A stretch of 34,249 nucleotides of DNA from Streptomyces tateyamensis (GTDB taxonomy: Bacteria > Actinomycetota > Actinomycetes > Streptomycetales > Streptomycetaceae). Below the pieces are notes generated by a model that searched no databases, had not been told where the DNA came from, and was given only the letters and a program-made list of their open reading frames with translations. The stretch's first letter is position 1. The number at the start of each line of letters is the position of its first letter. Location: the NCBI RefSeq assembly GCF_003205575.1, contig NZ_PYBW01000130.1:1-34249 (forward strand). The letters are read 5' to 3'. The translations under genes were made by a program, and so were the position numbers. Shown here in pieces: positions 23,968-32,848 of the stretch.

Positions 23968-25704
23968 TCACGGGGCCCAGGCAGAAGCCCGCACTCTATC
24001 CCAGCACGCCTCCTTCTTGCACCACTCGGTGACGTTGGCCGCCTCGGGAGCGTCCACGAGCAGGGGCCGAACGACGTCGTTCGCCACGCCGGGAACAGCC
24101 TCACGCAACCAGGCCGGGAGATCCTGTGTCCGCCAGATCTCGTCCAGGTCGATCTGGTCGACGCACCGGTCGACGACCAGTGACATCACGTAGGTGGCGG
24201 TCGGCCCGAGGTAGCCACCCAGTTTCATGGACTGAATGATCTTCCTGGTACGACCGAAGATGATCGCCTTGGCCACCAGGTGACGGAAGTGCCGGCGGTC
24301 GGGCACCACTGGGGCTGCTCCGCCGAGGACGTCGGACGTCCAGATCTGGAAGCACTTCTCTGCGCCGAGGCTCACGTCGTGGGGACGTCCGAGGAACGCC
24401 AGCTCGTACTTGGCGAGGTCAGTCTTGCCGAACTTCTGTGAGATGGGATTCTGCGCCCGGAAGTCACGCTGCTGTTTGCCGCGGTCCAGCCTGGAAAGGT
24501 CCACCTGGTACTGGCCGCGCACGCGCTCGTAGTACCAGCGGGACTGCGCCGTACTCCCCTCCCGTGCCGGCACCCAGTCGGATCGGGAGAGCCTCTCGAT
24601 CGCCACGTGGAACGGTCCGTTGGCCTGGAAGTCCGCTTCCTTGATCGCGTTCTGGGAGTTCGCGCACCGCGAGATCTCCGAAACGAGCTGGTCCAGCACG
24701 TCTCCGCCGACCACGGTGATCTTCGCGGATACGGACACCCGGTCCAGGCTGCGAGGGTCGCGGGTCCACAGGTTGTGCAGCGAGGCCGTTGTCTGGCCTC
24801 CGTTGACGATCTGCAGGTTCACCAGCTGGCTGATCTCGTGGACGCCTCCGGTTCCAGGCGCTGTGACCACGGCACTGGCGGTCGCTGACACACCATTGTT
24901 GTACGCGAGGAAACGGCCAGGGGTGTTTCGGACGGTCTCCCCGATGCCCTTGTTGACCTTGGTGCGTGCCTGCAGGTAGGCACGCACGTTGCGCTGGAGC
25001 AGCTTGGCACCGTACTCGTCGTACAGCTTCGCGATGACGTTTCCGGGTATCGCGGTCAGCAGGCACGAGTAGTCGTCGTCACCTGGCACTGGCAGGCAGG
25101 CGAGGGGCGGGTCCAGGTGGATCACCGTGTCCTCCTCTGGCCTGCCGGACGAGGCGAGACGGTGGAGACGTGCGATGTCCCAGAGTTCGTACGTGCACCT
25201 GAGGCCGGCAACCTCCTCCTCGTCCCACGCGTCGACGGTCACACGCCCGTCGGTGACGAAGAAGATCCTCACCCTGGACAGCTCAGGCCAAGCGTTGTAG
25301 ATCGCGAGGGCCATGGGGTGAGCGCGATCGGTCTCGGCCAGATCCAGATGGATTCCCCGACGGCAACGATCCACGAAGCTTCGGGCCCGCCGAAGGGCCC
25401 GCTGGACCTCGGCCTTCCGGATCACCTCGGCTTTCCGGTTCAGGTCGGCGGTAACGATGTCCAGCGCACTTCCACCGCGGCCGATGAAGTACCCGAAGAC
25501 CTCCATCGCTCCGCGTCCGGTGTCGGTCTCCTTTCGGAAGTAACAGGGTTCGACACCTTCGAGTGCCCCGTCCTCGACCAGGTATCCGCCCACGACCTCC
25601 GTGAAGGAGTCGTTGAAGTAAGGCGTCCCCGTTGACTCCCCGAAATTCGCGCGGGCGGTCTCGTGAAGGTCCTCGGCGAAGTCCCGCAGATCACTCTCGG
25701 ACAA
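23968..25704 (-). CDS. AIPR-family protein (abortive infection phage resistance)
   Basis: A 578-residue protein. Seen: the AIPR core LLQRNVRAYLQARTKVNKGI, GRFLAYNNGVSATAS and LVNLQIVNGGQTTASLHN (about 235-310), then the SEISRCANSQNAIKEADF block. AIPR proteins occur in phage-resistance and restriction loci; some are thought to have nuclease activity, but the mechanism is unsettled. TTG at 25704 is used, with GGGGGAGGAG just upstream; the gene overlaps the DUF4420 gene's end by 14 bases, so it is coupled to the operon. The N-terminal 220 residues contain a possible PD-(D/E)XK-like start that I cannot prove. It is the last gene of the four-gene operon; the methyltransferase lies downstream on the same strand. 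Confidence 0.87.
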   Translation of the reverse strand: MSESDLRDFAEDLHETARANFGESTGTPYFNDSFTEVVGGYLVEDGALEGVEPCYFRKETDTGRGAMEVFGYFIGRGGSALDIVTADLNRKAEVIRKAEVQRALRRARSFVDRCRRGIHLDLAETDRAHPMALAIYNAWPELSRVRIFFVTDGRVTVDAWDEEEVAGLRCTYELWDIARLHRLASSGRPEEDTVIHLDPPLACLPVPGDDDYSCLLTAIPGNVIAKLYDEYGAKLLQRNVRAYLQARTKVNKGIGETVRNTPGRFLAYNNGVSATASAVVTAPGTGGVHEISQLVNLQIVNGGQTTASLHNLWTRDPRSLDRVSVSAKITVVGGDVLDQLVSEISRCANSQNAIKEADFQANGPFHVAIERLSRSDWVPAREGSTAQSRWYYERVRGQYQVDLSRLDRGKQQRDFRAQNPISQKFGKTDLAKYELAFLGRPHDVSLGAEKCFQIWTSDVLGGAAPVVPDRRHFRHLVAKAIIFGRTRKIIQSMKLGGYLGPTATYVMSLVVDRCVDQIDLDEIWRTQDLPAWLREAVPGVANDVVRPLLVDAPEAANVTEWCKKEACWDRVRASAWAP

Positions 25705-26704
25705 GGTGCTCCTCCCCCAAACGACTCGTCTCGTACCCCAGCAGGTCCCGAGCCGTGGCCTCGTCCACCTGGAAGGGGCCGCAGAGCCGCAGGTCCAGAT
25801 TGTAGGAGACGCCTGACACGCCGGCTGGGAGCATCGAGCTGACTATCCGTGGGAAACCGTCCTCGACGCGGTAGAACCTGCGCCCGGCGAGTATCCAGCG
25901 CTCGTCCTCGTAGTGACGCCGGTGGCTCTCGACCCAGCCGGCCTCCAGCAGGGCGTCCTCCAGCTCGGACAGCTGGCCGGTCAGACCGCGGTGCTCCCGC
26001 AGCTCATCGATCAGGTCGGGGAGGCTGAGCCCGGTGGAGTCCCTGCGGAGCGTCTGGTGCGTGAGCAGAAGAGTCGTGAGTGAACCAGTACCGAGTTGCT
26101 CCTCACCGTGGATCCGACACCTCGGGAACCGCTGCCTACTGACTGTGGTCTTGGTCTCCAGTCCCCAGTCACCCCACAGGAAGTCCTTCGCGCCACCGCG
26201 TGGGCCGGTCCAGCTGGCGACCGCGTTACCGGCAAGGGCGTGAACCACGATGTCCCTGAGCACGAGCAGCTCCCCGAACAGGCCGGCCCGCTCCTCGGGT
26301 CCCAGAACCTGCCCGAGCCCCCGGCCCAGCATGCGCTGCCACGTGGCGATCCGACGGGTGACGGTCGCCGCAGGAGCCGCCGACGTGCTGGCAAGGTGCC
26401 CCAGCAGGTCGGCCAGAAGGGCGGAGAACACGCCCCGATCGGTGCTGGGCTGAGCCACGATCTCCACGTTCCCGGCCTGAACCGAGCAGGTGAGGCCGTT
26501 GGCGAGCACCAGGTCCCGGTCGTCGAGGTGCTCCGAGCTGTCGATGAGCACGGCCCACTCGCCCTCGGGAAATCTGACCTCGGCGAAGACGTCGAGCGTC
26601 ACGGCGGACTGCAGGCGGCGACGCACTGCACCCGGTCCAACGGGCGTCTCGGCCTCAAGGGCATCGAACAGCGCTGATATCTGCGCCGCACTGGGGCTCG
26701 TCAC
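25691..26704 (-). CDS. PD-(D/E)XK motif protein (DUF4420)
   Basis: A 337-residue restriction-endonuclease-fold protein. Seen: the family block GLFGELLVLRDI (Glu145), then SWTGPRGGAKDFLWGDWGLE with Asp174 and ExK at Glu183-Lys185 (ETKTT), matching the D-x(n)-ExK active site. GTG at 26704 overlaps the Z1 stop by four bases. Knowledge: DUF4420 nucleases occur next to Z1 ATPases and MORC/MutL-like ATPases in restriction-modification-like loci. Inferred role: DNA-cleaving subunit of the island. Confidence 0.9.
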   Translation of the reverse strand: MTSPSAAQISALFDALEAETPVGPGAVRRRLQSAVTLDVFAEVRFPEGEWAVLIDSSEHLDDRDLVLANGLTCSVQAGNVEIVAQPSTDRGVFSALLADLLGHLASTSAAPAATVTRRIATWQRMLGRGLGQVLGPEERAGLFGELLVLRDIVVHALAGNAVASWTGPRGGAKDFLWGDWGLETKTTVSRQRFPRCRIHGEEQLGTGSLTTLLLTHQTLRRDSTGLSLPDLIDELREHRGLTGQLSELEDALLEAGWVESHRRHYEDERWILAGRRFYRVEDGFPRIVSSMLPAGVSGVSYNLDLRLCGPFQVDEATARDLLGYETSRLGEEHLVRE

Positions 26705-29580
26705 GCTTCCTCCGCCTCGTCAGTAATGTCCGCGACCATTCCCTGGAGTTCCTTGAGGTAGATCTCGTTGACGCGGTACTTGGTGGACCTGGCGGTTTCG
26801 GACGTTGGGAGGGACAACGCGTAACCCACGAGCGGAAGTCGTTGCGTCGTACCGTCAGCACCGACCCGCGTAACGTCCGTGAGGCCGTCGGGGTAGGCCA
26901 CCTGAGTCGCGTCCACCGGGTAGATGAGGAGAAGGCCCTCACGTGCGTCACGGTGCTGACGCAGCTGCCGGCCGCTGGGACGCACGGGTTCCTTACCACC
27001 GCCGCCGCTGTTCCTGAAGTCCAGCAGGGTCGCCTCCTCGGCCAGCTTGTGGGCCGCCTGCGGGATCCCGATGGCCTCGTGGCCCGGGCTGACCAGCACA
27101 CCGACCGGGAAGTCGGTGCCTTCCGCCACCTGCTTGTCGGAGTTCACACCCAGGGGCTTACGGGTGACCTGCCTGAACGTGTCCCCGCCGACGTCCAGGC
27201 GCTGGTGAGGAGAGGCACCAGCGGTCACGGCTACGGTCCACGAGGTGAGTTCGCCCCGGGCGACCTGGTTCTCGATGTACTGCTTGAGGAGGCTGGGCGA
27301 TGCCTGGAGGTTCCTCCCCGACGCGCTGAAGCCGTCCAGGAACTCGGTCACTACTCGGGCGGGAACCCCGGTCCGGAAGAAGCCCGTGCTGCCGTACCGC
27401 AGTTCCGGTTCGAGTTGGTCGCAGTCCTGGATGTCCTCCACCAGGCGCTCCAGGCGGGCGTAGTTCTCGACGACGTCCTGCCTGCCCGTGCGCATGAAGA
27501 GCGTCTCGGGCCGCTGACCGGCCGAGGAGAGGGAGATGACCGTGGAGCCGCGCATCTTCGCGGCAGCGGTCACCTGGAGCTTCTCGTAGCCGTCGAGTAC
27601 TCGCAGGCCCACGTCGGCAGGCCGCTTGTTCGTCTCTGCCAGGAACGAGACGAGATCCATGAGTTCGCGATTCGCACGAGTGACGTGCACGAATGAGTCG
27701 ACCAGGCTCTTCGTGGTGTACAGGCGTGTCCCGTCCAGGTAGCCGTTCCTGTAACCGAACCACCTGCCCATCTGCATGAGCGTGTCGTAGGTCCTGGACG
27801 CACGCAGGTAGTACGAGACCGTGAGGCCTTCCAGCGTCAGGCCGCGGGAGAGCTTGTCGCCACCAACCGCAATGACCGTGGCCGGCGTGCTCGACTCGTA
27901 CTCGAGGACGTCGGCCGCCAGACCGTTGATGGTCTTCACACCCTTGACACAGTCCTCGAGTACACCGGGGATCTGGGCGAGGACCTGGTCGAAGTCGACC
28001 GGCTCGCCCACAAGACCGCTGAGATCCGACCGCTCGCGCAACGTGTCGTAGGTGCTCACGTGGTCACGTTCCCAGAGTTCACGGAGCCGGCCCCGCAGAC
28101 GCTGGCCGGCTGCTCCGTGGTCTCCCCAGAGGTTGTCCATCTCCCGCAGATGTGACGTGATCTGTCGCGCGACCGCGACCTGGGTGGTCCGGTATCGGGT
28201 GACGTGGACCAGCATCGTGTTGTGCCCCGGCTCAACGCCGTACTCCGCAGTCCGCGCCTTCCGAGCGGCTGTCGAGAGCACGAAGGCGTCGACGGCCTCG
28301 ACCAGGGACCCGGGGAGCCGACCTGCGGGCTCGTGGTCCTTCGTGTGGTCGTCGGGCATCCAGGCAGCCTCGTCCTCCACGATCCGGATCACGGGAAGGG
28401 GCTCTCGGACCTCGTCCGCCGCTGGATCGTCGAGTCCGAACACGGTCTCCGGACCGCAGTAGTTGGACGGCGGGTTCAGGGCCACGATGAAGCTGCTCGG
28501 GAAGAGGTCATCCCCGTGGTCCGGGTGATCGGTGTCGTTCGAGATGAAGATGTTCGCGAACGGAGTCGCTGTGTACGCCACGTAGGCGCGCTTCTCGAAG
28601 GTACCGAGGATCTCCCTTATGCAGCGGTTGATCGCGGTGGGGTCGTGGTCAGGATCGCTGGCGGTTCGCCCTCGGCGCGGCTTCTTCGTGTCCACGGACG
28701 CGTAGTCGGCCTCGTCGTCGATGATGAGCAGCGGAAGGTCTGTGATCACCTTCTTGCCGTCCGGCTGCTCCGTTCCGTGTCCCTGGAGCCACAGCCGGAG
28801 GTTCTCCAGGATGCGCGCGTTCTTCTTCACCACCGCGAGAAGGCGCACACGTCGTGGGTCCACTGGTGTCGACTCGAGCGTGTTGGAGTTGAAGTCCTTG
28901 TTCTGCGTGGTCATCGACATGCACAGCAGGGGTTCCTTCATGTCAAGGTTGCCAACCCCGATGTACGTGGACCCGGCTGTACGCTCGCGCATGAATCGTG
29001 TGTCGAATCCCAGGAACTCCAGGTCCAGGCGTGCCTGCGTCTGGTGGCGCAGGCTCTCGTGCGCCCCGGTGAGGACGATCACCACGCGGTAGCCGGCGTC
29101 GACGGCCTTGCAGACGAGACCGGTGTAGTTGGCTGTCTTGCCGGACTGGACCTGGCCGTAGGTCAGCCCCCTCGTCAGCCAACCTCCTGGGCGCTCTGGG
29201 TCCTCCATGAGGGACAGCACCGTGTTCGTCGAGTCGCTGAGTGTCTCGACCGTCGCCGGCTTCCAACCCTTCCTGTGCAGCAGCCAGTTCTTGTAGCGGT
29301 CCCAGTACCGCCACTCGATGTCGTTCTCGCGCCTGTCGAGCCACTGGCTGTGCTTGGCTGGATCGAGGACCCAGACTTCCCGAGGGGCCCAGACGTTGAA
29401 GCGCTCCTCGAGGGCACGGGCGATCTCCTCCGCGGTCACACCGGGGCGCACCAGACGCACGGCCCCATGCACGTCCTCCGCCACCTGGATGAGGGCCTCT
29501 CGGGTCCTGGAGGAGCGGTCGATCCGCATGACCATCGCCTCGGCGATGTCGAGAGCGAACTTCAGGTCATCGCTGCTCAT
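26701..29580 (-). CDS. Z1 domain ATPase/helicase
   Basis: A 959-residue protein with the Z1 (SF2-like) motor domain. Seen: Walker A YGQVQSGKTANY (Lys148), DEAD at 289-292 (LLIIDDEADYAS), the YTATPFANIFI motif, and SRGLTLEGL followed by MQMGRWFGYR (about 575-610), an arginine-finger region typical of the family. N-terminal (1-110) and C-terminal (about 700-959) parts are unassigned. ATG at 29580 overlaps the GHKL ATPase stop by four bases. Z1 proteins are found in MORC-like restriction-modification operons where they are proposed to translocate DNA. It is the largest subunit of this four-gene operon. Confidence 0.92.
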   Translation of the reverse strand: MSSDDLKFALDIAEAMVMRIDRSSRTREALIQVAEDVHGAVRLVRPGVTAEEIARALEERFNVWAPREVWVLDPAKHSQWLDRRENDIEWRYWDRYKNWLLHRKGWKPATVETLSDSTNTVLSLMEDPERPGGWLTRGLTYGQVQSGKTANYTGLVCKAVDAGYRVVIVLTGAHESLRHQTQARLDLEFLGFDTRFMRERTAGSTYIGVGNLDMKEPLLCMSMTTQNKDFNSNTLESTPVDPRRVRLLAVVKKNARILENLRLWLQGHGTEQPDGKKVITDLPLLIIDDEADYASVDTKKPRRGRTASDPDHDPTAINRCIREILGTFEKRAYVAYTATPFANIFISNDTDHPDHGDDLFPSSFIVALNPPSNYCGPETVFGLDDPAADEVREPLPVIRIVEDEAAWMPDDHTKDHEPAGRLPGSLVEAVDAFVLSTAARKARTAEYGVEPGHNTMLVHVTRYRTTQVAVARQITSHLREMDNLWGDHGAAGQRLRGRLRELWERDHVSTYDTLRERSDLSGLVGEPVDFDQVLAQIPGVLEDCVKGVKTINGLAADVLEYESSTPATVIAVGGDKLSRGLTLEGLTVSYYLRASRTYDTLMQMGRWFGYRNGYLDGTRLYTTKSLVDSFVHVTRANRELMDLVSFLAETNKRPADVGLRVLDGYEKLQVTAAAKMRGSTVISLSSAGQRPETLFMRTGRQDVVENYARLERLVEDIQDCDQLEPELRYGSTGFFRTGVPARVVTEFLDGFSASGRNLQASPSLLKQYIENQVARGELTSWTVAVTAGASPHQRLDVGGDTFRQVTRKPLGVNSDKQVAEGTDFPVGVLVSPGHEAIGIPQAAHKLAEEATLLDFRNSGGGGKEPVRPSGRQLRQHRDAREGLLLIYPVDATQVAYPDGLTDVTRVGADGTTQRLPLVGYALSLPTSETARSTKYRVNEIYLKELQGMVADITDEAEEA

Positions 29581-31055
29581 CTTCCATCTCCGTCCGTGCT
29601 TACTTCTGAGGTCAGTTCAGCCACCAGGGCTGGGAAGCGGTTGAAGGGCTCAACCGAGGCCAGTGCCCGAACCAGGCGATCCCGCGCGACGGGATCCTTC
29701 GGCAGTCCGACAAGCATCGCCGTCAGCTCGGCGCGAACCACGTTCTCGTCGTCGTGCTCGAGCGCCGCCTGCGGGGTGCGTGTCTCGTCCCGCTCCGCCT
29801 CGATGGCGATCAGCCCGACCGGCACGGTGCGCTCGACCAGGCGCAGCAGAGCCTCGACTGTTGCCCTGCCAGGCGCCTCCAACGCGGCCTGCACGACTGG
29901 ATGCTGGCGATTGACGACGTAGTCGATCGCACCGCCCCTCTGTCGCGGCAGCCAACCGAACGTGATCTCCGCGCCCCGGGCTCGCGTCAGGGTCACTGCA
30001 CGCTGCCGGAAAGCCCGGACAGAGGCCTCACGGGCGGCGCAGGCCAGCCGTGTGAGGTCAGCTTCAAGACCGGGAGGCGCGTGAACTCGGGACTTGCGCA
30101 CGTCGACCTGCCAAGCCGAGTCCGCCTTCTGATCGATGTCCACCTCGATCCGGGCGAGACGGGTCTGATGGGTATTCGTGAGGTCCGGGAGCCCGAGCCA
30201 GCCGCCGGCGGAGACCAGGCGGTTGCGCCTGTACACGTAGAAGCCCTGCTGGGCGTTCCACCCACGAGGCCCGGCTGCGAGATCCAGTTCCTGGTTGCTG
30301 AGTCGCGCAGGGTGGGGAAGGACGAACGGAGTGACCTTCACCGCCCCCTGTGGGCCCAGGAACTCCGTACCTAGGTCCTGGGTGGCCATCCACTTCCGCC
30401 AGAACGGATCCCAGGCCCTGACGCTGCGTGGGCCGACGCGTAGGTCGAGCGTGCCAGCGGCCAGGAACCTGTGGAACCACATGGCCAGCCGGACTCGGGC
30501 CTGGCCTATGCGCTGCGCCAGTACCTTTCCTTCGCCGGCGTTGTCCAGGTGCCTCCACAGCACCATCGTCCCGGTGCCGGTGAAGGCGACCTCCTCCGCG
30601 ATCTGCAGCGCGTCGGCGTCGGCCTCTGTGAGTACCTCCCAGTCGTCGACCCTCGCGACGTGCTCGAGGTCCCACGAACGGCACGTAAGTCGGCCAGCTC
30701 TACGAGACAGAACAGTCAGCAGACGACACTGGGACAGAGACGCCGTCTTCAGGCCTAGCCCGAAGCGTCCGAGATCGGCCCGGTCGCGGAGCGCCGTCGG
30801 CCCATCCCCTCCCAGCCGTAGTGCCTTGTGAAGCACGGCCTCAGTCATTCCCTTACCGTTGTCGACGATCGCGACCCAGCTCTGGCCCTCCGTGGTTGAG
30901 AACTCGACCCGCACCTGGGTCGCTCCGGCCGTAATGCTGTTGTCCACAAGGTCAGCGAGCGCGGTGGCCATGTCGTAGCCGAACGAACGCAGGCTCTCCA
31001 TCAGAGCGGACGCCCTTGGAGGGTTCCGCACCCCGGCCCTGGTCTCCTGCCCCAC
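29577..31055 (-). CDS. GHKL (MORC/MutL-like) ATPase
   Basis: A 492-residue protein (start uncertain). Seen: the GHKL N-box ALADLVDNSITAGA with Asp38-Asn39, the G1 motif VDNGKGM (about 64-70) and G2 LGRFGLGLKTASLS (about 95-108), followed by a transducer-like domain. Knowledge: Aravind and colleagues described MutL/MORC-type ATPases encoded with Z1 and REase-fold genes and cytosine methyltransferases in bacterial restriction-modification operons. Start choice: the open frame reaches 31112 but lacks a ribosome binding site there; GTG at 31055 or at 31031 (AGGAG 12 bases upstream) is likelier, and homologues begin near RNPPRASALMESLR. It is the first gene of the operon and is divergent from the next locus. 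Confidence 0.88.
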   Translation of the reverse strand: MGQETRAGVRNPPRASALMESLRSFGYDMATALADLVDNSITAGATQVRVEFSTTEGQSWVAIVDNGKGMTEAVLHKALRLGGDGPTALRDRADLGRFGLGLKTASLSQCRLLTVLSRRAGRLTCRSWDLEHVARVDDWEVLTEADADALQIAEEVAFTGTGTMVLWRHLDNAGEGKVLAQRIGQARVRLAMWFHRFLAAGTLDLRVGPRSVRAWDPFWRKWMATQDLGTEFLGPQGAVKVTPFVLPHPARLSNQELDLAAGPRGWNAQQGFYVYRRNRLVSAGGWLGLPDLTNTHQTRLARIEVDIDQKADSAWQVDVRKSRVHAPPGLEADLTRLACAAREASVRAFRQRAVTLTRARGAEITFGWLPRQRGGAIDYVVNRQHPVVQAALEAPGRATVEALLRLVERTVPVGLIAIEAERDETRTPQAALEHDDENVVRAELTAMLVGLPKDPVARDRLVRALASVEPFNRFPALVAELTSEVSTDGDGR

Positions 31056-31567
31056 AACACCCCGCCCTCGCGTCAAGCACTGCATGCACAGCGTAAGGGA
31101 GGCCGCCGACACTGGTAGTCGTAACTGGATCTCCGGTGGTCGTAGTTCTGCCCCTGACCAACACCCTGCTGGGTGTCGGCACTGGGGGCTGACTTCGCGT
31201 TGTCCTGTGAGGCTGGCAGCGCCCGTTCATCTGCGGAACGAGGTGGCCGCAGTTCACGATCGACCGGCAGGACGTCAGGTCCGCGCTGGAACAACCACGA
31301 CGCCCCGGCGATCACCGTGACGGACCTCTCAGGCCTCGCCTACGAGCGCCCAGTCAACGCGGTTGACGTTCCAAGGAGTGAGCTCCCAGCGGTCACGCTG
31401 CAAGGGCGCGCTCGGAGACGAGGAAGTGAGGGCCGCGAGGGGGCACGTACAGCCGGCCCAGCTCGCCCGCATCTCATGATTCAAGCACTCCAAGGCATGG
31501 AAAATGTGATATAAGTCACACAATTGGGAACGGGTTTGCTGCATCCGATAACGGGCGAGGTGGCTCG
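31056..31567. other. 512-bp divergent intergenic region
   Basis: Separates the GHKL operon from the gene at 31568. Short frames here read as low-complexity and match nothing. The stretch 31500-31530 is the most AT-rich part (AAAATGTGATATAAGTCACA) and holds the Crp-like palindrome. Promoters for both operons must lie here; no convincing -35/-10 pair can be named. Confidence 0.5.
31505..31520. promoter_or_regulatory. Perfect Crp-type palindrome
   Basis: Seen: TGTGATATAAGTCACA, that is TGTGA-N6-TCACA with exact inverted arms, centred about 55 bp before the ATG at 31568. Knowledge: this is the E. coli CRP consensus and also fits the published Streptomyces Crp pattern GTG(N6)GNCAC. Inferred: control of the two-gene locus by a Crp/Fnr-type regulator, or overlap with its promoter. 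Confidence 0.5.
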
Positions 31568-32848
31568 ATGGAGAAGTTCGACGAGGGATTGCGCTGCCAA
31601 GATGTGCATGCGGGACTGCGAAATGTAGACCCGAACTCGGGCTCGCTGACGCCGCTGGCGGACACACAGCTAATAGGCATGGCCGCCAGCCTGGCCGCCC
31701 TGGTTCGCGGCCAGGAGGTCATCGACAACGCCCAGGCTCTGCGCGCCGTTGCGGCAGAACAACTCGATGTCAGCGTGTTCGCCTTCGATCAGGTCGTCCT
31801 TGCGCTAGCAGACATGGGATTCGTCGAGGGGGTACAACGCTCAGGCGGCAAGATCACTCGGTTTACCGAGAGCGTGCCGTACTACGACGACCTGTACGCG
31901 AAGCTCGGGGAGGCGTGGCGAGATCGTCAGCCATCGGAGACCGAGGAACAGATGGTACTCCTCGTGGACTACCTGGCTGACGGGCCCGTGCCAGAGGAGG
32001 AAGCTGCCAGCAAGGTAGGCATGGACTCAGCCATGCTGCCCAGTTTGCTGGAGGTGGGCGAGCGATCCGGACTGGTCAAACGGATCCAGATGCCGGATGG
32101 TGATGTGCTGTACTCGCCGTTCTTCGGCTTCGAGAACCCGCAGGTGATCGCTGAGCTGGTCCGCGATCACGGCGCGGACCAGCTTGCGGAAGCGTTCGCA
32201 GCTGTGCGGGGGGAACAGGGCCTGCCAGTCGGCGATAGTCAGCCTCTGCTGCAGGACGCGATCAAACGAGGCCTGATCCTTGCCCCTGCGGTGGAGCTGC
32301 CGAACAGCACCGTGCAGCCGTTCGCAGCACTGCCCTACACACTTGACCGAGAACTGCTGCGTAACCGTAAACCAGTCCTGGAGAAGGCGCTGGCAGTGCT
32401 GGCCTGTCTACGATGCGGACAGCACTTCGGAGGCGCAACCAACCTTTCGCCCGATGCATTGGTAGCTGTTATCGACAAGCTGCTCGATCCGAACCGCGGT
32501 TTCCTGTACCCGCATGAGTCCCACGAACGGCAGTACCGACTGGTACACGCGGCTGGGCTGATCGCCTTCGACCCCGACATGATGCCGGGCGGTAGGTGGG
32601 TGACTCCGCGGTTCATCGATACGCCAGACAACCGTGAGGCGTTGCGGGTCGCCCGTGACCTGATCGCGTTCGGCGAGCAGCTCGATGGTCGGGTGGGCGA
32701 TGAACAAGCCCGGCAGACACTAGCGCTGGGGCAACCGTTCACGGCGCCCATGCAGACCATGCAGCGGACACGGATCAAGGCCCCGGTCAGCCCAAAGCAG
32801 TGGCAGAGCGTTGTGAATGCTGCGCTCGGAAGGGGACACGCACGATGA
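31568..32848 (+). CDS. Winged-helix-like protein of unknown function, first gene of a two-gene locus
   Basis: A 426-residue product I cannot assign. Seen: two segments resemble winged helices: about 62-98 (AEQLDVSVFAFDQVVLALAD, then MGFVEG) and about 138-180 (VDYLADGPVPEEEAASKVGM, then LLEVGERSGLV), consistent with DNA binding. A middle region follows (DRELLRNRKPVLEKALAVLA), with a CLRC pair near residue 282 and a His-rich YPHESHERQYRLV segment, then a basic C-terminus. ATG at 31568 follows GAGG seven bases upstream. Its stop overlaps the next start as ATGA, so the two products are likely made together. Inferred: sensor or specificity partner for the nuclease-like product of the second gene. 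Confidence 0.75.
   Translation: MEKFDEGLRCQDVHAGLRNVDPNSGSLTPLADTQLIGMAASLAALVRGQEVIDNAQALRAVAAEQLDVSVFAFDQVVLALADMGFVEGVQRSGGKITRFTESVPYYDDLYAKLGEAWRDRQPSETEEQMVLLVDYLADGPVPEEEAASKVGMDSAMLPSLLEVGERSGLVKRIQMPDGDVLYSPFFGFENPQVIAELVRDHGADQLAEAFAAVRGEQGLPVGDSQPLLQDAIKRGLILAPAVELPNSTVQPFAALPYTLDRELLRNRKPVLEKALAVLACLRCGQHFGGATNLSPDALVAVIDKLLDPNRGFLYPHESHERQYRLVHAAGLIAFDPDMMPGGRWVTPRFIDTPDNREALRVARDLIAFGEQLDGRVGDEQARQTLALGQPFTAPMQTMQRTRIKAPVSPKQWQSVVNAALGRGHAR

Noticed and set aside
28204..29922. 572-codon plus-strand frame opposite the Z1 gene
   Set aside because: His/Val/Arg-rich shadow across two real minus-strand genes with intact motifs.
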